Source of the DNA: Mixta sp031457955
Lineage (GTDB): Bacteria > Pseudomonadota > Gammaproteobacteria > Enterobacterales > Enterobacteriaceae
DNA length: 64,000 nucleotides
Reading direction: 5' to 3'
NCBI RefSeq assembly: GCF_031457955.1
Contig: NZ_JAVDXN010000003.1
Coordinates: 310,001-374,000, forward strand
The position numbers and the translations under genes were made by a program. Below, in pieces: positions 58,565-64,000 of the stretch. Within the stretch, counting starts at the first letter, position 1. Every line of letters begins with the position of its first letter. The notes beneath the pieces are model-generated. The model searched no databases and had not been told where the DNA came from. It saw only the letters and a program-made list of their open reading frames with translations.

Positions 58565-60592
58565 ATGGTTTATTACGATGCGTACGCCATAAAGACCCAG
58601 GCGCAGGATGCGGAAAAGTTCGTGGCGTTCTATCAACGCTGGATAGAAGAGGTGGATATTGATGCGGCGCTGAATGTGCTGATGATTTCCGCGCGCTATT
58701 ATCAGCGTTTCGCCGTGCAGTCAGAAGAGGAGTATCAGCGCGATTTTGGCCGCTGTATTTACCCGCTGTTGCAGCGCTTCCCGGCGCATCGCGAGCGCAT
58801 TTTACACACCGAGCGCGACTGTCGGCTGATTCATCAGGCGTATAACGCTTTTTTCCGTCGAATAACGGTTCTGGATAAGCGCTATCAGAAAGTGACCGGC
58901 GGCGCGAATAAGCTTAACGCCTTTTTAATCTGCGCGGAAATAAACCTCAGCATTATGCTCTCGCTGATTAAACCTATTCCCAGCGCCCGGCTGGAGGCTA
59001 TTTTCCCGCTGGTGGTACGCATGGCTGGCCTGCCGCTGGCAGAAGAGGTTACCCCGGAAAACACCAAAGCGATTGATATGCTATTTGATCAGGTTTCCAG
59101 CTATACCGGCCATATATTTAAACAGCTGCGGCAAAACCATACGCTGGATCTGGAATATCAATGTACCCGCGAGGGCGTCGCCGCCACCGGGGAATGGATA
59201 AAAGAGTGGGATGATTTTGATTCGCTTAATCGCATCAGCGATCTGTTTCGCTTTTGCCAGGCGGAAATAACACGCGTCGATGCGCAACATATTTCATTGC
59301 AGGTTGACGAGCGCTGCGCCTATAAAGCCTGGGAAGTGGCGCGTTCCCGCTTTACCATGCGCGGCATTAATCTCTGGCACGACATCCAGCGCCGGTTAAA
59401 AAACCAGCCCGATTTTGTGGCACAGCTCAAGCCGCTGATACCTGACTGGATGAGTGAAAACGATTTTTTCTCGGTCGCCTATTTTAGCGAAATGGAAAAT
59501 ATGCCGCCGGAAGATCTTTACGGGGAATATGGCGGCGTCACGATTTATGCCTGGATTCATGCTTATGAAATGCTGGTGACGCTGGCGAAACGGGAGATGG
59601 ACGCGCGCTTTCAGCGGCAAACGCCCGCAGGCCTTACGCTGCAAGAGTGGGTGATCTACCGGACACGCGATGAATGGATCCAGCTGTTTGCCGCGGGCGG
59701 CCTTTCCTGGACCAGTGCGGCGTTAGTGACCGACTATTTTACCTTTGACGACAGCGCGATGGATATGAGTGACTGCCCGCTGCTTCCCTGCGGCGACGGC
59801 CTTTGCCTGTTGCCTTCTATCGTTTCGATGAGCAGCGCGACGCGCTCCTTGCTTTCACTGTTTAGCGCGAAAAACCTTCAGCTTGACGATAAAGGCAAAA
59901 GCCATGAACGGCAGTTTATTCAACACCTCAGAGACGCCGGTTTGCGCGCCGCGCCGCTCTCAGTGCGGCAGGATTATGACTGTGACTGTGTGCTGGAGAT
60001 TGACGATCATCTGTTTTTTATCGAGCTGAAATCCAACGGCCAGCCGGTACATTTTAATCGCTATTATCAGACGCTGGTGAATATCAGCGGCGACGGCGCA
60101 GGCCTGCGTGAGAAATGCTGGATGCATCAGGTGACGCGCTATACCGACTATTATGTCGCGCGCCCACAGCTGATACGCGACGCGCTGCAGCTGCCCGCCA
60201 CATGGCAGCCGAAAGGCGTGCATAAGCTGATCGTGACCACTTCAATGCAGGGCGATATTCATCATCAAAACGGCTGTTATGTGGTCGATAAAACAGCATT
60301 TTACAGTTTTATCGATCGTCTTCCCGGCGTGATAACTGAGTTTAAAAGCGGCAAGCCGACGCCGTTACAGCATGCAGGCAGTGAATATTATCACGGCGAG
60401 ATCACGATTGATAAGATGCTGGGATTTTTAACCAGCCTGCCTTCGATTGCGTTGAAGAGAAGCCGGGTGCAGCAGCGGAGCTATGAGGTGCGCTGCGGCG
60501 CGATGACGCTGGCTTATCCCTTTTTCGATATCTGGCCTGCATTTGAACGCGTGGTGCAAGAAGATGGCAGTGAGGCTGTCAGGATGTTGTAG
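58565..60592 (+). CDS. Large protein with a PD-(D/E)XK nuclease-like C-terminal domain, function unknown
   Basis: The product (675 residues) has no signal peptide or membrane helix. Residues 1-440 are helix-rich and unrecognised. In the C-terminal third the order is Glu in KGKSHERQFIQHLRDAGL, then D470-Y-D472-C-D474, then E487-L-K489 in HLFFIELKSNGQPVHFNRYY. This spacing (D-X12-E-X-K) is the restriction-endonuclease-like PD-(D/E)XK core. It may be a nuclease acting on foreign or damaged DNA. It is divergent from the envelope module with no other partner. GGGAG precedes the ATG. Confidence 0.65.
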   Translation: MVYYDAYAIKTQAQDAEKFVAFYQRWIEEVDIDAALNVLMISARYYQRFAVQSEEEYQRDFGRCIYPLLQRFPAHRERILHTERDCRLIHQAYNAFFRRITVLDKRYQKVTGGANKLNAFLICAEINLSIMLSLIKPIPSARLEAIFPLVVRMAGLPLAEEVTPENTKAIDMLFDQVSSYTGHIFKQLRQNHTLDLEYQCTREGVAATGEWIKEWDDFDSLNRISDLFRFCQAEITRVDAQHISLQVDERCAYKAWEVARSRFTMRGINLWHDIQRRLKNQPDFVAQLKPLIPDWMSENDFFSVAYFSEMENMPPEDLYGEYGGVTIYAWIHAYEMLVTLAKREMDARFQRQTPAGLTLQEWVIYRTRDEWIQLFAAGGLSWTSAALVTDYFTFDDSAMDMSDCPLLPCGDGLCLLPSIVSMSSATRSLLSLFSAKNLQLDDKGKSHERQFIQHLRDAGLRAAPLSVRQDYDCDCVLEIDDHLFFIELKSNGQPVHFNRYYQTLVNISGDGAGLREKCWMHQVTRYTDYYVARPQLIRDALQLPATWQPKGVHKLIVTTSMQGDIHHQNGCYVVDKTAFYSFIDRLPGVITEFKSGKPTPLQHAGSEYYHGEITIDKMLGFLTSLPSIALKRSRVQQRSYEVRCGAMTLAYPFFDIWPAFERVVQEDGSEAVRML

Positions 60593-60682
60593 GTTGGCCG
60601 GGACGAGATCCAACAATAGCTTTTGGATGAGGGCCGATCAGGCTGCGAACCTGACCATCGCAAAAGCATATTGAAAGAAAAA

Positions 60683-60702
60683 GGGGGCCGCAAGCGGCCC
60701 CC
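60683..60702 (-). terminator. Rho-independent terminator of the autotransporter gene
   Basis: A perfect 8-bp GC stem (GGGGGCCG / CGGCCCCC) with a CAAG loop is followed on the minus strand by TTTTTCTTT, 12 bases beyond the autotransporter stop. Confidence 0.93.
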
Positions 60703-60714
60703 ATGAGTTTTGAC

Positions 60715-63700
60715 TCAGAAATTCCAGCTGAAGCCTGCGTTGACGCTGTTATCCTGATGGTTTTCCGATAACAGCCCGCTGTAGCCCAGCGACAGATGAG
60801 AGTTGCTGTTTAACGCCACTTCGGCGCTGGCTTTGATCACCGCGCCATCCCGCGAAGCAGAGACGCTATTCACCACAAACGGCGCGTTGCTGCCGTTGAA
60901 TTTCAGTCCGGTTCCCCGATCCAGATCGCCGTACTGATGCTGCCAGCCCAGTTCCCCACGCAGCGCGACTGCGGTTCCGCCGTTCACGTCCCATTGCAGA
61001 TCGGAGCGCAGCCCCAGCGTTGAGAAGGTCGCGTCGGTGTGCTGCTTGTCGCCATGCAGCGCCGCCGCCCCGCCCTGTTCAGCGATGCGGTTGTTCTGGA
61101 AGTTTACGTAAGAGAGATTGGCGAACGGCTCGATATTCACCAGCCCTGCCGGGATGCTGTAGCCCGCTTCAGCAAAGAACTGCTCGGTACGCGCACTGTA
61201 TTGTGCGTTAGCGCGATCGTACTGGCTGCCGTAGCTCACAGCGCGCGAGGTATCGAAACGATGCCAGGTGTAACCGGCACCGGCACGCAGCGCCAGCGCG
61301 CCATACTGTTTGCCGCCGTAAACGCCCAGATGGTAGTTATCGCTGTCGGCATTCGCGCCGTAGCCGCCGTCCAGCGAGGTGCGGGTGTAGCCCGTCGCCA
61401 CGCCCATACGCGCGTCGTCTGCCCAGGCGGAATCCAGCCCCAGCAGGACGCCGTAGGTGGAAGCCTGATAGCCGGTGGCGCTGGCATCGCCGGAAGCGTG
61501 ATCCCACGCGCCCAGCAGTTTCGCCCAGGCACCGCCTTCATCGGCTTTGATGTCGGTTGAGCCCGCCAGCCCTTCCGCCTGACGCAGACGATCGTTGAGC
61601 GTATCGCGCAGATAGCGGCTGTCGTTGACCTGCGCCGAAGCGATATCGGCATGCACCTGACCGGCGAGCTGACGGAACGCCTGGCGTGCCTCGCCCGCCG
61701 AGGTGCTCAGCAGCAGGCTTTCATAAACCGGATTGCCCGCGCCCAGCGCTTCTGCCGCCTGCGCGACCGCGCGCTCGTTGGCGGTTTCCGCCACGCTGGC
61801 GAAGGTGGCATCGTTACGCCCTACCGCCAGCGTGAGCTGGTTCGCCTGATAACTGAGTGATGTGCCGAGGAAGGTAGAGGCGTAGCTCGGCAGCAGGCTG
61901 TCGAACTCACCGTTAATGCCCTGTTCTGCCGTCAGGATGCTGTAGCGCCCCGTGAGGGTCTGCATTTCGCTCTGGCTCAGCAGGTTGCTGCTGTTTTCCA
62001 GCGAGAGGGTGACTTCGCCGCCGTTGATGGCGATGGCGCCGGTGCTGGCGATGCGGTCGCTGCGTCCCGCAGGCGCGACTTCAACCGCATAGCGCGATCC
62101 TGGCTCAAAGGTAACGTCGCCGTTGACGTTCAGCGTGCCGATGGAGTTGCCTGGCGCGACGGTACCGCCATTGGCAACGGTTAACGATCCGATGCTGCCC
62201 GATCCGCCCAGCACGCCGCGCTGTTGTACCGTGACGTTGGAGGTGACCGATCCGTTAATCGCCAGCAGACCGGCGTTAACCAGCGTTGGGCCGCTGTAAG
62301 TGTTGGTGCCGGTAAGCCAGAGCGATCCTGCGCCCTCTTTAGTCAGGCCGCCGTGGCCGGAGATGTCGTTAGACCAGAGGTCGAATCCGCACTGCACGTC
62401 GTTACAGAGACGTTGATAAGCGGTGTTGGCATCCACCGTCGCGCCGATACCGGGAATGTTGGCGACAAACTGCGTCGGACCGTAGGCAACGCCGTCGGGA
62501 TCGGGTACGCGCAGCGCTTCGGGAATATCTTCGACGGTGTAGAACATACCTGGCCCGTTAATCGCTTTGCCGAGGTCGATCATCCCCCAGCCGTAGAGCT
62601 CATCAATGCCCGCTTCGCCCATATCAATGGCGGTGGTTTTCAGTACCTGCGCAATCTGCGCGCCAGTCATATAGGGGAAGCGTTCCATTAATACCGCCGC
62701 GCTGCCGGAGACGTGCGGCGAAGCCATGGAGGTACCGCTGTAGTTGGCGTAGCCGGTGGTGAGGGTGTCGAGGCTGTTGCCTTCAATAACCGAGCTGTAA
62801 ACGCGCGAGCCGGGCGCGGAGACGCAGAAGCTGGCGGTGTAGCCGCAGCGGGAGGAGAAGCCGCTTAAGGTGTAAGGCACGCTGTTGGTGGATTCGGCAT
62901 CGCGCGCGACGCTGGCGACGGTGAGCCAGGTGGGCGTGATATCCGGCACGAAGTACGCCAGGCCTGCGATGGCGTCGGGGTTGTTAAGGTTGTCGTCGTT
63001 ACCGGCGGAGAAGATGGTGATGATGCCGCTGCGCGCGTCGTCGATGGCGCCCTGGTAAGCGCCGCCGGGCACGGTACCGAGGATTTTTTTAATTTGGTCG
63101 AACTGGGCTTGTGCATCTTTGACGGTGAAGTGCGGGTAAGCCGGATCGCTGCCGCCCTGGGCGAATTTGTCGGTGATGCCGATGCCCCAGCTGTTGTTGA
63201 TGATGCGCACACCGCTTTTTTTCAGCGCATCCCAGCCTGCTTTATAGACCGCGCCATCGTTGCCGAGGATGATGCCATCTTCCGGGCCAGGATCGCCATT
63301 TTCCGCACTGATGATTTGCGCGTTGTAGGCGACGCCGTGCATAACGCCGCCGTCGCGGCTGCCTGCGGCGATACCGGCAACGTGGGTGCCGTGCGATCCC
63401 AGCGTACCGTCGGAGTCGACGCTCGGCGTGCCGTCATAGCGGAAGGCATCGCCTGCTTTTACCGGAATGTAGGGATCGGTGTAGGCGCGTATGCCTTCGG
63501 TTACGAGGTTTTTAACTTTGTCGGTACCGACAAATTCGGGATGTTTGGCATAGACCGACTGGTCGAAGATACCGACTTTAACGCCTTTGCCGCTGTAACC
63601 TGCGGCGTAGGCCTGGTCGGCGTTGATGGCGCCCAGGCCCCATTCGGCGTTGTATTCGCTGCTACGCCAGCTGGAGGGGTTACCCGCTACGCCCTGTTCA

Positions 63701-63840
63701 ATGTAATTGTTTGCTGCCGCCTGCCCTGCTGTTCCCAGGCAAACCGCTACCGTCAGCGCACTTAACCGTACGCGTTTTCCTTTTTTCTCAGAGCGCATTG
63801 CACGCTGAGGCACAGCCAACCTTCTGCTTTTATTTGCCAT
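60715..63840 (-). CDS. Subtilisin-family (S8) serine-protease autotransporter
   Basis: The product (1041 residues) is a classical type Va autotransporter with an extended signal peptide (basic start, then LSALTVAVCLGTAGQAAAN). The subtilase passenger has Asp (VKVGIFDQSVY), His (LGSHGTHVAGIAAGS) and Ser (YSGTSMASPHVSGSA). An autotransporter beta-helix segment follows (LWLTGTNTYSGPTLVNAGLL; VLGGSGSIGSLTVANGGTVA), then a C-terminal beta-barrel from about residue 760 ending in SWNF with terminal Phe. It resembles Serratia Ssp-type proteases. It could process host or its own surface proteins. It is monocistronic, with no hrp box upstream. Confidence 0.95.
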   Translation of the reverse strand: MANKSRRLAVPQRAMRSEKKGKRVRLSALTVAVCLGTAGQAAANNYIEQGVAGNPSSWRSSEYNAEWGLGAINADQAYAAGYSGKGVKVGIFDQSVYAKHPEFVGTDKVKNLVTEGIRAYTDPYIPVKAGDAFRYDGTPSVDSDGTLGSHGTHVAGIAAGSRDGGVMHGVAYNAQIISAENGDPGPEDGIILGNDGAVYKAGWDALKKSGVRIINNSWGIGITDKFAQGGSDPAYPHFTVKDAQAQFDQIKKILGTVPGGAYQGAIDDARSGIITIFSAGNDDNLNNPDAIAGLAYFVPDITPTWLTVASVARDAESTNSVPYTLSGFSSRCGYTASFCVSAPGSRVYSSVIEGNSLDTLTTGYANYSGTSMASPHVSGSAAVLMERFPYMTGAQIAQVLKTTAIDMGEAGIDELYGWGMIDLGKAINGPGMFYTVEDIPEALRVPDPDGVAYGPTQFVANIPGIGATVDANTAYQRLCNDVQCGFDLWSNDISGHGGLTKEGAGSLWLTGTNTYSGPTLVNAGLLAINGSVTSNVTVQQRGVLGGSGSIGSLTVANGGTVAPGNSIGTLNVNGDVTFEPGSRYAVEVAPAGRSDRIASTGAIAINGGEVTLSLENSSNLLSQSEMQTLTGRYSILTAEQGINGEFDSLLPSYASTFLGTSLSYQANQLTLAVGRNDATFASVAETANERAVAQAAEALGAGNPVYESLLLSTSAGEARQAFRQLAGQVHADIASAQVNDSRYLRDTLNDRLRQAEGLAGSTDIKADEGGAWAKLLGAWDHASGDASATGYQASTYGVLLGLDSAWADDARMGVATGYTRTSLDGGYGANADSDNYHLGVYGGKQYGALALRAGAGYTWHRFDTSRAVSYGSQYDRANAQYSARTEQFFAEAGYSIPAGLVNIEPFANLSYVNFQNNRIAEQGGAAALHGDKQHTDATFSTLGLRSDLQWDVNGGTAVALRGELGWQHQYGDLDRGTGLKFNGSNAPFVVNSVSASRDGAVIKASAEVALNSNSHLSLGYSGLLSENHQDNSVNAGFSWNF

Positions 63841-64000
63841 TGCAGATACCGTCCGTTATTGGTTTTCAGATAAGGATTTTTAAGTTTTTTATTTGCAAAG
63901 CATGAAGCACCGCCCTGATGAGGCGGTGTAAATATCAGGTTTGGCAGAAAAGTCTTATTTCCGCCAGTAACAAAAGGAAATATACAGACGTAAAAAGGTG
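63841..64000. other. Upstream region of the autotransporter gene
   Basis: This AT-rich end of the window should carry the leftward promoter. A 7-bp stem-loop (CACCGCC / GGCGGTG) is at 63908-63928 without a T-tract; its role is unclear. Confidence 0.4.

Noticed and set aside
63908..63928. Stem-loop as a Rho-independent terminator
   Set aside because: No T-tract on either strand and no gene end nearby inside the window.
1..64000. CRISPR arrays, tRNA, rRNA, att sites
   Set aside because: No regularly spaced repeats, cloverleaf-like genes or tRNA-end duplications were recognised by eye; a tRNA or CRISPR scan would settle this.

Overview
The window is chromosomal DNA of a plant-associated enterobacterium, most likely Erwiniaceae (Pantoea, Mixta or Erwinia-like). 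This rests on an intact opgB whose product has the same length as E. coli OpgB, on enterobacterial housekeeping-type genes, and on a complete Hrp1-class type III secretion (T3SS) island with an AvrE/DspE-family effector. The genus is inference; no rRNA, tRNA or CRISPR was seen.

Layout. 1-9.5 kb: end of an MgtC-type gene, opgB, then a LacI-type repressor divergent from an amino-acid-type ABC importer (binding protein, permease, ATPase) that runs into a Gfo/Idh/MocA dehydrogenase and a DAO-type FAD oxidoreductase. Two LacI-type palindromes lie between repressor and operon. 9.5-12.3 kb: an RcnB-like protein, a transposase relic, two tandem DUF1493 genes with a truncated membrane-protein partner, and a methyltransferase. 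12.4-19.9 kb: a complete gfrRABCDEF-like operon for glycated lysine (mannose-family PTS plus two SIS-domain deglycases), with a sigma-54 promoter between regulator and structural genes. 20-23.6 kb: an AT-rich, apparently acquired three-gene unit (small protein, NodU/TobZ-type carbamoyltransferase, HAD phosphatase) facing a LysR regulator.

23.7-54.1 kb is the Hrp island. Three secreted helpers come first (a harpin/lytic-transglycosylase hybrid, a HrpK-like protein and a Gly/Gln-rich harpin), then hrpS, the hrpA-B-hrcJ-hrpD-E operon, and a hrpF-hrcC-hrpT-dspE-dspF operon. The inverted hrpJ-hrcV-hrpQ-hrcN-hrpO-P-hrcQRSTU operon follows, with hrpL and hrpXY on the right flank. Five hrp boxes (GGAACC/T-N15-CCACNNA) were located by eye before hrpA, hrpF, hrpJ and both helper units, and a -24/-12 promoter before hrpL. 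The circuit HrpX/Y to HrpS to sigma-54 to HrpL to hrp boxes can therefore be read from the DNA. Between the converging dspF and hrcU lies a decayed accessory module (frameshifted membrane protein plus an ADP-ribosylglycohydrolase fragment). No hrpG or hrpV is present.

54.2-60.6 kb: an envelope module (OmpA-like lipoprotein, multi-TM protein, exported vWA-like protein) divergent from a 675-residue protein with a PD-(D/E)XK nuclease motif; its function is unknown and it is the least explained part of the window. 60.7-63.8 kb: a subtilase autotransporter with its terminator.
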